Shown one piece after another: positions 7,477 through 16,464 of a DNA stretch of 63,946 nt. Below the pieces are notes generated by a model. It was not told where the DNA came from. It did not search any database and was given only the letters and a program-made list of their open reading frames with translations. The stretch is from a virus: positions 1-63,946 of IMG/VR virus record IMGVR_UViG_3300036851_000534, one strand, 5' to 3'. Positions within the stretch are counted from its first letter, which is position 1; each line of letters starts with the position of its first letter. The translations under genes and the position numbers were made by a program.

Positions 7477-7877
7477 TGCTTCAGCGTATCTATATCGCCG
7501 GCCCCTACACGGCCCCGACCCCGAAGGGCGTGCAGGTCAACCTTGACGCCGCCTTCCGCGCCGCCATTTGCCTTATCCGGCTCGGCCACGTCCCGTACTG
7601 CCCGCACCTCACCCATTACCTGGATGCGGCGGCCCTCGCCCTGGGCGTCAATATCGAATACGAGGAGTGGCTCGGCCAGGACCGCGAATGGCTCGCTCTC
7701 TGTGACGCGCTGCTCTACCTGGCGCCCTCACCCGGCGCCGACCGGGAACGGGACTGGGCGGCGGCGCTCGGGCTCGTGATCTACCACCGGCTCGACGAGA
7801 TCCCTCCCGCCGAGCAGAAGCGGCTCCCTGCTCCTTTGTTGAAAGAGCAGCAGCAGCAGTGGGACGTAGGGGCATAG
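7476..7877 (+). CDS. DUF4406/nucleoside 2-deoxyribosyltransferase-like protein
   Basis: 133 residues. It begins RIYIAGPYTAP and has VPYCPHLTHY near residue 50, then YEEWLGQD and CDALLYL, the typical order for DUF4406 proteins related to nucleoside 2-deoxyribosyltransferases. Family members move or hydrolyse deoxyribosyl groups of nucleotides, but activity cannot be assumed. The start overlaps the methylase stop by one base, which hints at a role in nucleotide supply or DNA modification. A longer relative is encoded at 49387-49947. Confidence 0.8.
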   Translation: MLQRIYIAGPYTAPTPKGVQVNLDAAFRAAICLIRLGHVPYCPHLTHYLDAAALALGVNIEYEEWLGQDREWLALCDALLYLAPSPGADRERDWAAALGLVIYHRLDEIPPAEQKRLPAPLLKEQQQQWDVGA

Positions 7878-7896
7878 ACCCCGATAGGATTGACAA

Positions 7897-8355
7897 ATGG
7901 CAGGACAGACGCGAGGAGCGGCTCCGAAGATTACCCCGGCCGTGGAAGCGCGCCTCCTGCAATTGCTCCAGGCCGGCGCGACGAAACGAGACGCCTCGCA
8001 AGCCTGTGGGATTAACGAAGATACGCTTTACCGGCACCTGAAAAAATCCGCGGATTTTGCGGAACGCTTGACAAAAGCGCAGGCAGAAGCGGCCTGCGCC
8101 AATGTCCTCGTCGTGCGGAAAGCTGCCCAGGCCGGGACCTGGCAGGCGGCGGCGTGGTGGCTCGAGCGCCGGCGGCCGGAGGACTGGGGCCGGATCGATC
8201 GTCTGGAACTGACCGGCAAGGATCGCAAACCCATCGAGATCAATGTTAGCAGCTACTCTACCGAGCAGTTGGGCCAGATCCGTGACCTCCTCCGGCAACC
8301 TGCCCAGGCTGCTCGAAACGGTCGAAACGGAACTCGCGAGGAGGAGTCTCCATGA
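7897..8355 (+). CDS. terS: Terminase small subunit-like protein
   Basis: 152 residues. An N-terminal HTH (KRDASQACGINEDTLYRHLK, residues 30-50) is followed by a helical oligomerisation-like region with AGTWQAAAWWLERRRPEDWG, characteristic of small terminase subunits. It lies immediately before, and overlaps, the large subunit. It would recognise the packaging site and regulate the packaging motor. Confidence 0.82.
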   Translation: MAGQTRGAAPKITPAVEARLLQLLQAGATKRDASQACGINEDTLYRHLKKSADFAERLTKAQAEAACANVLVVRKAAQAGTWQAAAWWLERRRPEDWGRIDRLELTGKDRKPIEINVSSYSTEQLGQIRDLLRQPAQAARNGRNGTREEESP

Positions 8356-9712
8356 GTTCGTGCGGCAAGCTTGGCCTCACGTCGATCCCGATCCCTTTAT
8401 CGACGGCTGGCACCTGGAGGCGATCTGCGCGCACCTGGAGGCCGTGAGCCGGGGTGAGATCCGCAACCTCGTCGTCAACATCCCGCCCCGAACCGGGAAA
8501 TCGACCCTGGTCTCGGTCCTCTGGCCCTGCTGGGAATGGATCGATCACCCGGAGGTCCGCTGGCTCAATTCCTCGTATGCCCAGAACCTCTCCATCCGTG
8601 ACAGCGTGAAGTGCCGGCGCCTCCTGCTCTCGTCCTGGTATCAGGAGCGATGGGGCGACCGCTTTACTCTGATGGGCGATCAGAATGCCAAGGTCCGCTT
8701 CGATAACTCCGAAGGCGGCTACCGCCTCGCGACCTCCGTCGGCGGTCAGATTACCGGAGAAGGCGGCGACCGCCTGGTGGTGGACGATCCCCACAACGTG
8801 ATGGAGGCCGAGTCGGACGTGCAGCGCAAGGAGGTCCTCGACTGGTGGGATGCCGCGATGAGCACGCGCGGCAACAATCCCCGTACCGTCGCCCGGGTGA
8901 TCGTCGCGCAGCGGGTTCATGAGGCCGATCTCTGCGGCCACGTCCTCGCCAAGGGGACCTATGAGCACCTCTGCTTGCCGGCCGAGTATGAGCCGGAGCA
9001 TCCGTTCCGGCGCGTAACCTGTATCGGCTATGAAGATCCCCGCCGCAGCGAGGGGGAACTGCTCTGCCCGGAGCGGTTCGGGCCGGCGGAGATCGAGCGC
9101 ATTCGCCTGGACCTGACCCCGCTTCGAGCGGCCGGACAACTCCAACAGAGGCCGGCGCCGCGCGAAGGCGCGATGTTCAAACTGGAATGGATGCGGTCCA
9201 TTCCGGCCCTGCCCGCCGAAGCGCAACGGGTCCGAGCGTGGGACCTGGCCGCCGCAGACGGGCAGAAGAACGATTTTACCGCTGGCGTCAAGATGGCGAA
9301 GACGCCGGAGGGGCTCTATGTGATCGAAGATCTGGTGCTGGGCCGGTGGACGCCGGATGCCCGTGATCGGATCATTGTCAATACTGCCGAGAAGGATGGC
9401 CTCGATTGCGCGGTCTGGATCGAGCAGGAACCCGGCTCCGGCGGCATCGCCCAGGTGGCGGCGCTCGTGCAGCGTCTCGCGCCGGCCGCCGGCCGCGGGG
9501 AGCGGACGACGGGCGAGAAAACGACGCGCGCCGATCCGCTGGCGGCGCAATTTGAAGCCGGTAACGTCCGGATCTTCAAAGATATGCAGAACCGTGAGGC
9601 TCTCGAAGGCCAACTCTCCCAGTTCCCTGCCGGCGCCCATGATGATGCCGTTGATGCCTGTGCCCTCGCGTTCCTGAAACTCGCCGGGAAGCGGGAGATG
9701 ACGGTTTACTGA
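8243..9712 (+). CDS. terL: Terminase large subunit
   Basis: 489 residues if started at ATG 8243; GTG 8282 is the other likely start, and neither has a strong ribosome site. Walker A is PPRTGKST near residue 85 and Walker B is RLVVDDPH near 180. The C-terminal RNase H-like nuclease has RAWDLAAADG near 332, EQEPGSGG near 393 and HDDAVDACA near 470. It packages and cuts DNA at the portal. The nuclease acidic residues all appear present. Confidence 0.96.
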   Translation: MLAATLPSSWARSVTSSGNLPRLLETVETELARRSLHEFVRQAWPHVDPDPFIDGWHLEAICAHLEAVSRGEIRNLVVNIPPRTGKSTLVSVLWPCWEWIDHPEVRWLNSSYAQNLSIRDSVKCRRLLLSSWYQERWGDRFTLMGDQNAKVRFDNSEGGYRLATSVGGQITGEGGDRLVVDDPHNVMEAESDVQRKEVLDWWDAAMSTRGNNPRTVARVIVAQRVHEADLCGHVLAKGTYEHLCLPAEYEPEHPFRRVTCIGYEDPRRSEGELLCPERFGPAEIERIRLDLTPLRAAGQLQQRPAPREGAMFKLEWMRSIPALPAEAQRVRAWDLAAADGQKNDFTAGVKMAKTPEGLYVIEDLVLGRWTPDARDRIIVNTAEKDGLDCAVWIEQEPGSGGIAQVAALVQRLAPAAGRGERTTGEKTTRADPLAAQFEAGNVRIFKDMQNREALEGQLSQFPAGAHDDAVDACALAFLKLAGKREMTVY

Positions 9713-9924
9713 TGCCTGCCCGTGAAGGCTGGATCATCGGCGGGGCGCTCCTCTTCCTGCTCTTTGTCGGCGGTCTCCTGCTGCCAGTCGTGTTTTCGCC
9801 CATGAGCCCGATGGAACTGCTGCTCTATGGCCTCGCTTTTGCCGGCGGCGCGTTCGCGTTTGGCCTGGGATTGCTGTTCCTGTGCGCGGCCTGGCTCTGG
9901 CTGCTTGGCAGCCGGTCGTCCTAA
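9712..9924 (+). CDS. Small two-helix membrane protein
   Basis: 70 residues with two hydrophobic spans: IIGGALLFLLFVGGLLLPVV and a second around residues 38-62. It starts at the A of the terminase stop (TGATG). It is the first of three tiny membrane proteins between terminase and portal. Function unknown; a holin would be unusual here because the lysis genes lie elsewhere. Confidence 0.7.
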   Translation: MPAREGWIIGGALLFLLFVGGLLLPVVFSPMSPMELLLYGLAFAGGAFAFGLGLLFLCAAWLWLLGSRSS

Positions 9925-10004
9925 TGGGCCTCGTGGACGCGGTAACGCTCGCGTTCTTTCTCCTTGCGGTTGCTTATCTCGCCTGGGTCCACTTTCACCA
10001 ATGA
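9924..10004 (+). CDS. 26-residue single-span membrane peptide
   Basis: ATG 9924 overlaps the previous stop (TAATG). The peptide is one hydrophobic helix (VTLAFFLLAVAYLAWV). Its own stop overlaps the next start (ATGATG). Tight coupling on both sides argues that it is translated. Confidence 0.5.
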   Translation: MGLVDAVTLAFFLLAVAYLAWVHFHQ

Positions 10005-10066
10005 TGGAGTTCTGTCTCGTTGCCGCGCTCCTCCTGATCTGCAAGGGGATCTCGCTGTGCCGGTGA
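10004..10066 (+). CDS. 20-residue hydrophobic peptide
   Basis: Reads from ATG 10004 (10001 is also possible), with core CLVAALLLICKGISL. Its stop overlaps the GTG start of the portal gene, so it may mainly serve translational coupling. Real expression is uncertain. Confidence 0.4.
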   Translation: MEFCLVAALLLICKGISLCR

Positions 10067-11424
10067 TCAGCCGCATCCGCGAGGGCTGGAAAGCCTTTCG
10101 CTTCCCCGGCTCTTCCGGCGGTGGCCAGCCATGGGGCAGTGCGACATGGTTCGGCGGCCTCTTTCCGATCCTGCCGAGCACCCGGTACGACTACCGGCGC
10201 GAGGCCGGCGCGCTTTACCTCAACGGCACCGTCTGGTCGGCGATTCAGTGGCTCTGTCGCACCTGGCATGAGGCGCCCAGCACCGTCTATCGGCCGGCCG
10301 CCGGCGGCGAGGAGGAAGCGATCCGGCCGCATCCGCTAACCGAACTCCTGGCGAATCCGAATCGCTGGTATGATGCGAGCGTGCTCTGGATGGGGACGCT
10401 CCTTTCCTTCGAGACGGACGGCAACGCCTATTGGTACATCGAGACCTCCGGCGCCGGGGTCCCGGTCGAGCTGATTTACCTGCCCCATTACCTGATCGAG
10501 CCGCTCTGGCCGAAGGACGGCAGCGCCTACCGCTCCGGTTACGCCTATCGCGTCGATGGCAAGACGACAATCCTTAAGCCCGAGCAAGTGCTCCATTTCC
10601 AGAATGGCTTCGATCCGGCGAATCTCCGCAAGGGTCTCTCGCCGTTGGCCGCCGAGCTGCGCTCGATCTGCACCGACAACGAGGCGCAGAGCTATTCCGC
10701 CGCGCTGCTGCGGAATATGGGCGTGCCGGGCGTGGTGATCACGCCGAAGGATCCCAACGTCAGCATCCCGCCGGCGGTCGCCGAGCAGATGAAGGCGCTC
10801 TTCCGCGAGCGTGTGCAGGGAGACAACCGAGGCGAGCCGCTTATCCCATCGATGGCGGTCGAGATTACCAATCCGGGGTTTTCCCCCGAGCAGCTCGCCC
10901 TCGACAAGATCTCCCGCCTGCCGGTGCCGCGGATCTGCGCGGCGCTTGGAATCGATCCGATGGTCCTGGGACTGCCGGCGGAGAACAAGACGTACGCGAA
11001 TCTGGACGCGGCGATGGAGGGGACCTATGAACGGACCCTCATGCCGCTCCAGCGGCTCTTCGACAGCCAACTCAATCGGCAACTGCTGCCCCGGATGCCG
11101 GGGGCGCGGTTCGGAGATCGGCTCGGACGGGATTACTCGAAAGTCCGCGCGCTCCAGGAAGATGCCGATAAGCTCCACGCCCGGCTGACCCGGGCGGTAG
11201 GCGGGCCCTGGATGACGCCCGATGAGGCCCGGGCGCAGCTTGGGCTTGATCCTATCCCCGGCGGCGATACCCTCTATCCACAAAGCAGCAGCAGGACGCC
11301 CGGAGGGGAAACAGACTCCGGGGGCGTAACGCTGCGCGCGGCATCACTGGCGAAGGCGCAGCTCGTCGAGCGTTGGCGGGAGCGGCGGCTGCTGGCGGAG
11401 CGAAATGGGCATGGGGAGGGGTAG
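10057..11424 (+). CDS. Portal protein (HK97-type)
   Basis: 455 residues from GTG 10057. The sequence fits the HK97 portal family: YLNGTVWSAIQWLCRTWHEAP near residue 50, DGNAYWYIE near 125, LHFQNGFDPANLRKGLSPL near 180 and PRICAALGIDPMVLGLPAE near 290. It forms the dodecameric gate for DNA entry and tail attachment. Neighbours terL, protease and capsid confirm the module. Confidence 0.92.
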   Translation: MPVISRIREGWKAFRFPGSSGGGQPWGSATWFGGLFPILPSTRYDYRREAGALYLNGTVWSAIQWLCRTWHEAPSTVYRPAAGGEEEAIRPHPLTELLANPNRWYDASVLWMGTLLSFETDGNAYWYIETSGAGVPVELIYLPHYLIEPLWPKDGSAYRSGYAYRVDGKTTILKPEQVLHFQNGFDPANLRKGLSPLAAELRSICTDNEAQSYSAALLRNMGVPGVVITPKDPNVSIPPAVAEQMKALFRERVQGDNRGEPLIPSMAVEITNPGFSPEQLALDKISRLPVPRICAALGIDPMVLGLPAENKTYANLDAAMEGTYERTLMPLQRLFDSQLNRQLLPRMPGARFGDRLGRDYSKVRALQEDADKLHARLTRAVGGPWMTPDEARAQLGLDPIPGGDTLYPQSSSRTPGGETDSGGVTLRAASLAKAQLVERWRERRLLAERNGHGEG

Positions 11425-11456
11425 GGAAGGCCCGGGAGGCCGGCAAACCTGACAGT

Positions 11457-12671
11457 ATGCGATCCCCTGCTTCGCCCAGACTCCCCCTTGAGTTTCCCGG
11501 TGGCCCGCAGCTCACCCTCTTGCAGGGCGATTGCCGGGAAGTGCTGGCCGGATTGCCCGAGCAGAGCGTTCATTGCGTGATCACCTCGCCTCCCTACTGG
11601 GGGCTAAGGGACTATGGGGTGGACGGGCAGATCGGACTGGAGGCGTCTCTGGAGACGTTCATCGAGGAGATGGTCGGGGTTTTCAGGAAGGTGTGGCGGG
11701 TGCTGCGCGATGACGGAACGTGCTGGATGAACCTGGGCGATGCGTATGCGGGCAGCACGCACTCAGGTGGAAGTCCGGCAGGGCGCTGTGACGGTGGCAC
11801 GCGCCGGCTTGAGGCACAGCGCGAAGCTAATCGCCACATTCGCATGACGACGCCGGCCGGCCTCAAGGCGAAGGACCTCTGCGGTGTGCCGTGGCGGGTG
11901 GCGCTGGCGCTTCAGGCGGATGGCTGGTATCTGCGGAGTGACATTATCTGGTCGAAGCCGAACCCGATGCCGGAGAGTGTGACGGATCGGCCTACGAAGA
12001 GCCACGAGTATCTTTTTCTCCTCTCCAAGCAAGCGCGCTACTACTACGATGCTGACGCGGTGCGGGAGGCGCATACAGCACCCGAGAGGCAAGGGAAGCC
12101 GAACAGCGGCTGGGACTTCGGGGCCGACCGCCGCCAGGATACCCACCTCCTGCAATACCACCCCCTCGGCCGTAACCGCCGCACGGTCTGGACGATCACG
12201 CCCCAGCCGTTCCCCGGCGCCCACTTCGCCACCTTCCCCGAGGCCCTCGTGCGCCCCTGCCTGCTGGCGGGAACGAGCGCCAGGGGGGTTTGTGGCCGGT
12301 GCGGCAGTCCCTACCGGCGGGTGGTGGAGCGGGGGGAGCCGGTGCGAATCGGGGGCAACGCCGGCGTCTCCGTAGGACATGCCGATGGGCCGATGGATCG
12401 CAACGGCAACGGCCAGTGGGATGAGGGGCACATGCCGATGGTGCGGCCGACGACGACCACCGGCTGGCAGCCCTCCTGCACCTGCGAGGCCGGCGAGCCG
12501 GTCCCTGCCACTTGCCTGGATCCATTTGCCGGCGCGGGGACTGTCTCCCTCGTCGCGGCCAAGCATGGTCGCTCCTCCATCGCCATCGAGCTGAACCCGG
12601 ATTACCTGGACCTGGCCCGCGAGCGCCTGGAGCCGTGGCTGGGGATACCGGAACCTGTAAACGGTGCATGA
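11457..12671 (+). CDS. Site-specific DNA methyltransferase with Cys-rich insert
   Basis: 404 residues from ATG 11457; the frame is open further upstream into the portal gene. TSPPYWGLRDYG (motif IV) is near residue 45 and CLDPFAGAGTVSLVA (motif I) near 355, a class-beta N4-cytosine or N6-adenine methylase. Before motif I is an insert with CGRCGS and CTCEAG, which could bind zinc. This enzyme sits within the head genes, between portal and the head morphogenesis protein, and is not homologous end to end with the ParB fusion at 6142. Confidence 0.9.
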   Translation: MRSPASPRLPLEFPGGPQLTLLQGDCREVLAGLPEQSVHCVITSPPYWGLRDYGVDGQIGLEASLETFIEEMVGVFRKVWRVLRDDGTCWMNLGDAYAGSTHSGGSPAGRCDGGTRRLEAQREANRHIRMTTPAGLKAKDLCGVPWRVALALQADGWYLRSDIIWSKPNPMPESVTDRPTKSHEYLFLLSKQARYYYDADAVREAHTAPERQGKPNSGWDFGADRRQDTHLLQYHPLGRNRRTVWTITPQPFPGAHFATFPEALVRPCLLAGTSARGVCGRCGSPYRRVVERGEPVRIGGNAGVSVGHADGPMDRNGNGQWDEGHMPMVRPTTTTGWQPSCTCEAGEPVPATCLDPFAGAGTVSLVAAKHGRSSIAIELNPDYLDLARERLEPWLGIPEPVNGA

Positions 12672-13260
12672 CGCCTTCCTCGCGCTCCATGCCGACACCT
12701 CCGCCGAGGCCCGCGCCCTCGTCGCGCAGGTCGCTGCCGGGGAGATCGGCCCCCGGCAGTTCGGAGAGCTGTTCGCGGCGCTCCTGGAGGAAGCGCACAC
12801 CGAGGCGGTCGTCCTCGGCCGGAGTCACGCCGGCGACACCGCGCCTCTCGAGGCCGATGATCGCCGCTTCGCTGCCGCCGTGATGGATCATGAGGCAGCG
12901 TTCTTGGCCGGGTTCGTCCGCGATCTGGAGGATGACCGCTACCTGGACGCGGAGGGCAGCTTCCGGATCGAGGCGGCAGCGCAACGAGCCGGCATGTACG
13001 TCGGCCGGCTGACCGGCACCGCCAATGAGGCATGGGGGCTGACCCTGCCGCCGGAGACGACGTTGCTCTACTGGACGCTCGGCGCCAATGACGACCGCAA
13101 CTGCCCGGACTGTCCGGCGCTCGAGAGCCGTAGTCCCTACCGGCCGGAGGAGATGCCCACCTGGCCGGGACGCAGCGAGACGCAGTGCCTGAGCCGGTGC
13201 CGATGTTCGGTGCATACGGCTGCCGGCCAGACAGGCTTTAGTGTTCCTGAAGGAGTGTGA
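12664..13260 (+). CDS. Mu F-like head morphogenesis protein
   Basis: 198 residues from GTG 12664, overlapping the methylase stop. The C-terminal half has ANDDRNCPDCPALESRSPY and ETQCLSRCRCSV, the Cys-containing signature of phage Mu gpF-like minor head proteins. It is probably a minor capsid protein near the portal. The N-terminal half is helical and Ala/Glu-rich. Confidence 0.8.
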   Translation: MHDAFLALHADTSAEARALVAQVAAGEIGPRQFGELFAALLEEAHTEAVVLGRSHAGDTAPLEADDRRFAAAVMDHEAAFLAGFVRDLEDDRYLDAEGSFRIEAAAQRAGMYVGRLTGTANEAWGLTLPPETTLLYWTLGANDDRNCPDCPALESRSPYRPEEMPTWPGRSETQCLSRCRCSVHTAAGQTGFSVPEGV

Positions 13261-13263
13261 CGG

Positions 13264-13515
13264 ATGGGGCAGCGCGTCAAAGTCTTGCGAGTTACGCCGG
13301 AGTTCATCGCCGACCTCTTTCGTCCCGGGATCCATCGCTTCGAGGTGCGGGCCGAGGGCGTCCCGGAGAACGCGGCCATCGTGAGCTGCGACTGGGATGG
13401 CAAGCGAAACGTCTTCCTGATCATGATCTCGCATCCGAGCTTTCCGGAGACGGAGAACACCGACATCTTGCCCCAGATCGCTCCCGTCTGCTTCGCTCTT
13501 CCGAGAGGAGCCTGA
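13264..13515 (+). CDS. Hypothetical protein before the prohead protease
   Basis: 83 residues starting at ATG 13264. Beta-rich and slightly basic. It lies between the head morphogenesis protein and the protease, with short gaps. An overlapping frame from 13257 merely extends the protease frame backwards and is not used. No family recognised. Confidence 0.6.
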   Translation: MGQRVKVLRVTPEFIADLFRPGIHRFEVRAEGVPENAAIVSCDWDGKRNVFLIMISHPSFPETENTDILPQIAPVCFALPRGA

Positions 13516-13517
13516 TC

Positions 13518-14549
13518 GTGGACCTCCAACGCAAAACCTGCGATCTCGCGCAGTTCAAGCTCTCCGAGGAGGGTACAGGTTCCTTTGCCGGCCATGCCTC
13601 GGTCTTCAACGTCCTGGATCGGCAGGGAGAAATCGTGCAGCCGGGCGCCTTCGCCGGCACGCTCGAGCAGTTCGAGGCGACGGGTTTCGTCGCCATCGCG
13701 CATGATTGGGACGCCCTCCCGGTCGCCTCGATCAAACGCTGTCGGGAGGATGAGAAGGGACTCTGGATCGAAGCGGAGTTCCATTCGACCCCGGAAGCGC
13801 AGGGTTGCCGGACCTACGTCCGGGAGCGCCTGGGTCGCGGCAAGACAGTGCCGCTCTCAATCGGCTACTGGGTGCGGGACAGCCAGCCGACGAAGGAGGG
13901 GTTACTCCTCAAGCAGTTGGATCTCGCGGAGGTAAGTATCGTGACCGTTCCCGCCAATCCGCAGGCCGGCGCGGCGCGCGCCAAGACCGCCGGGACGAAA
14001 GCCCAATACCTCGGCGAGTATGCCGAGATGGACATGACCTGGCAGGTGCTCCACTCGCTCGGCTATAGCCTCCAGGACGCCCTTTATGCCTGCCTGTTCG
14101 GCGCCGAAGGCATGCGCGAGGAGAAGCTCGCCCGCGTGGATGATTGCTTGGCCGAATATCATCAACTCGTTTTGAAGGCGATTACCGCTCTTTATCCTGA
14201 AGACGGCGCGGAGACCGAGGCGCTGGCCGCCGAGGTAAAAGCCGCCTGGAACCTGTCCGATTCCTCCGACCCGCCGGCCGGGAAGGAGTTCGACCGCCAG
14301 ATTGACGAGGCGCATGCCGCGCTCGTCGATCTCATCACGCGCAGCCGCGAGATTGCCGTCATGCGCGCCAAATCGGGGAGGACGCTCTCCGCCGCGCGCC
14401 GCGAGGATCTCGCCGCGCTTCATACGGCCCTGGGCCTCCTCCTCGTGGAAGTCGCGCCCCGGGCCTCGGAAGCGGAGCGGCGCGCCGCCGAACTCGACTT
14501 CCTGCGCCGGAAGCACCGGCTCAGGGCAGGAGATTCCCCATGGACCTGA
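13518..14549 (+). CDS. Prohead protease (S78-like) with C-terminal scaffold-like region
   Basis: 343 residues from GTG 13518, behind GAGAGGAG. GHASVFNVLDRQGEIVQPGAF (about residues 25-45), IAHDW (catalytic His, near 66) and VPLSIGYW (catalytic Ser, near 112) match HK97-type prohead proteases. The region after residue 165 is helical and acidic, perhaps a scaffold that the protease later removes. The C-terminus overlaps the capsid start by ten bases. Confidence 0.88.
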   Translation: MDLQRKTCDLAQFKLSEEGTGSFAGHASVFNVLDRQGEIVQPGAFAGTLEQFEATGFVAIAHDWDALPVASIKRCREDEKGLWIEAEFHSTPEAQGCRTYVRERLGRGKTVPLSIGYWVRDSQPTKEGLLLKQLDLAEVSIVTVPANPQAGAARAKTAGTKAQYLGEYAEMDMTWQVLHSLGYSLQDALYACLFGAEGMREEKLARVDDCLAEYHQLVLKAITALYPEDGAETEALAAEVKAAWNLSDSSDPPAGKEFDRQIDEAHAALVDLITRSREIAVMRAKSGRTLSAARREDLAALHTALGLLLVEVAPRASEAERRAAELDFLRRKHRLRAGDSPWT

Positions 14550-15943
14550 AAGCCTTGCTCGAACAGTTCGAGCAGAAGCAGAATGAACAGAAGGCCCTCC
14601 TGGAGAAAAAGGAGGGCCTTTCCGCGGAAGAGATTTCCACCGTTAAAGCCCTCGACGGCGAACTCGACGTGCTCGAGGGTCAAATCAAGGAACTCAAAAG
14701 CGTCGCTGACCTCCAGGCCAAATCGACCCGGCGCGAGCAGTGGTTGACGACGCCCGGAAACGCGCTGCCGCTGCCTTCGGGCTCCGGGGTGCCAGAGAAC
14801 AAGGGCGGCAGCCTCGCCCCCAGCTTCGCGATCCCTCGCCGGGGCAAGGCGAAGTTCTTCAAAGCCTATGACGACGGCCAGGGCACGAGGCGGAGCGCCG
14901 AGGAGATGGCGTTTCGCTTCGGGATGTGGGCGCTCGGTTTCGCCTCCGCCCGGCCCAACTCGCACTGCATGAAGTGGTGCGAGGAACATGGCGTCAAGGT
15001 CATGTATGAGGGCTGGAACGAGTCGGGCGGCGCGCTTGTCCCCGAGGAGTTTGAACAGACCCTCATCGACCTCCGCGAGCAATATGGCGTCTTCCGCCAG
15101 TACGCGGATATCGTGCCGATGGGCCGCGATACCAAGCTCATCCCGCGCCGGACGGGCGGCGTTACCGTCTATGCGGTGGCGGAAGGAGCCGCGATCACGG
15201 CGAGCGACCTGGCGTTTGATTTCGTGCAGCTCGTCGCCAAGAAGTTCGCGGCGCTCGGCAAGCTCTCTTCCGAGCTGAATGAAGACTCGATCCTCGACTT
15301 CGGCGACCGTCTCGCTCAAGAGATGGCCTACGGATTCGCCAAGAAGGAGGACGAGTGCGGATTTATTGGCGACGGGACGCAGACCTATCACAATATCGTG
15401 GGGGTTACCCGCGCCCTTACGGCCCTCTCCGGCACGATTGCCAACATCGCCGGCCTCGTCGTCGCCGCCGGGAACGTCTTTAGCGCCTTTACCCTCGCGA
15501 ACCACGAGAGTGTGGTTGCCCGGCTCCCCCAGTATGCGGACACCGCGAACGCCCGCTGGTACTGCCACCGGACCTACTACTTCGAGACGATGATGCGCCT
15601 GGCGCTCGCGGCCGGCGGCACCACCGCGGCGGAGGTTATTGCCGGCACCCGGGAGTTCCGCTTCCTGGGCTATCCGGTCACGATCACCCAGACCATGCCC
15701 AAAACGGATGCGAACTCGCAGGTGGCCTGTCTCCTCGGAGATCTCCGCCTGGCGGCGGCTCTTGGCGATCGGCGCGAGAACCGGATCGCGATGAGTGAGC
15801 ACAGCGATTTCGCCAACGATCTCATCGCGGTGCGCGGCACGACGCGGCTCGATATCAACGTGCATGACGTGGGCAACGCTTCCGCCACGGCCGCAGATCG
15901 GGAAGCCGGCCCGATCGTCGGTTTGATCTCTGCGGCGGCGTAA
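14540..15943 (+). CDS. Major capsid protein, HK97 fold
   Basis: 467 residues. The N-terminal 60 residues form a charged coiled coil (the delta domain that is normally cleaved). The remainder fits the HK97 fold: GGALVPEEFEQTLIDLRE near 160, a long spine-helix region, and RGTTRLDINVHD near the C-terminus. It assembles the icosahedral shell. A perfect hairpin lies in codons 18-27. Confidence 0.92.
   Translation: MDLKALLEQFEQKQNEQKALLEKKEGLSAEEISTVKALDGELDVLEGQIKELKSVADLQAKSTRREQWLTTPGNALPLPSGSGVPENKGGSLAPSFAIPRRGKAKFFKAYDDGQGTRRSAEEMAFRFGMWALGFASARPNSHCMKWCEEHGVKVMYEGWNESGGALVPEEFEQTLIDLREQYGVFRQYADIVPMGRDTKLIPRRTGGVTVYAVAEGAAITASDLAFDFVQLVAKKFAALGKLSSELNEDSILDFGDRLAQEMAYGFAKKEDECGFIGDGTQTYHNIVGVTRALTALSGTIANIAGLVVAAGNVFSAFTLANHESVVARLPQYADTANARWYCHRTYYFETMMRLALAAGGTTAAEVIAGTREFRFLGYPVTITQTMPKTDANSQVACLLGDLRLAAALGDRRENRIAMSEHSDFANDLIAVRGTTRLDINVHDVGNASATAADREAGPIVGLISAAA
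14593..14618 (+). other. Hairpin inside the start of the capsid gene
   Basis: GGCCCTCCT (14593-14601) pairs perfectly with AGGAGGGCC (14610-14618) across GGAGAAAA, then TTT. It resembles a terminator but is inside codons. It could pause transcription or tune the start of capsid translation. Confidence 0.45.
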
Positions 15944-15953
15944 GGAGGACATG

Positions 15954-16397
15954 ATGCAGAAACAGCTTGCTGAAAAACTGGTCTGGATCATCAACGTTCC
16001 GGCCGCGGCGGTCAATGCAGCGGCGTTCACGACTGCCTCGGTCGATCTCCGGGGCTGGGGTCACTGCTCGGTCTATTTCCGACTGGGTGCGATTGGCGCC
16101 GCCGCGATGACGGTCCTAAGGATCCAGGAATCGGACGACGATTCGAGCTACGCGACCGTTACCGGCCTGGACTGTTCCGGCTCGACGGGCGAGGGGCGCC
16201 TCCCCCAGGCGACCGACGACGACAAGACCTTCGCCTTCCACTTCCCGACCACGGGAAGGAAGCGTTACATCGATCTGAACGCGACGGCTGGCGCCGCCGA
16301 TACCTGGGCCGTCGCCTATGCGGTGCTCTCGCGCGGCAAGGAGGCGCCGAACACCTCTGCCGAGCGAGGCGTCGACTCGGCCCTGCATCTGCCGTAA
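15954..16397 (+). CDS. Probable head decoration or fibre protein
   Basis: 147 residues from ATG 15954, five bases after AAGGAGG (ATG 15951 is too close). Beta-rich, with LRGWGHCSVYFRLGAIG and a pattern of short strands. Its place directly after the capsid gene suggests a decoration or vertex protein. A strong terminator follows. Confidence 0.6.
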   Translation: MQKQLAEKLVWIINVPAAAVNAAAFTTASVDLRGWGHCSVYFRLGAIGAAAMTVLRIQESDDDSSYATVTGLDCSGSTGEGRLPQATDDDKTFAFHFPTTGRKRYIDLNATAGAADTWAVAYAVLSRGKEAPNTSAERGVDSALHLP

Positions 16398-16414
16398 GGA
16401 GTACTCACTGATGA

Positions 16415-16444
16415 GGGGGCCGGCAAGCGTGCCGGCCCCCTTTT
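16415..16444 (+). terminator. Strong rho-independent terminator after the capsid genes
   Basis: GGGGGCCGGCA (16415-16425) pairs perfectly with TGCCGGCCCCC (16430-16440) across AGCG and is followed by TTTT. It would cap the high-level capsid transcript and lower expression of the following fibre-like genes. Confidence 0.85.
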
Positions 16445-16464
16445 GCTCTCTACGGGAGTTCCCC

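Noticed and set aside
12196-13434. Long minus-strand frame opposite the methylase and head genes
   Set aside because: It lacks recognisable domains, and its codon pattern is what the complementary frame of GC-rich genes produces.
14593-14622. Terminator at the start of the capsid gene
   Set aside because: The hairpin is inside essential capsid codons and is followed by only three T residues. It is kept as a structural oddity, not called a terminator.
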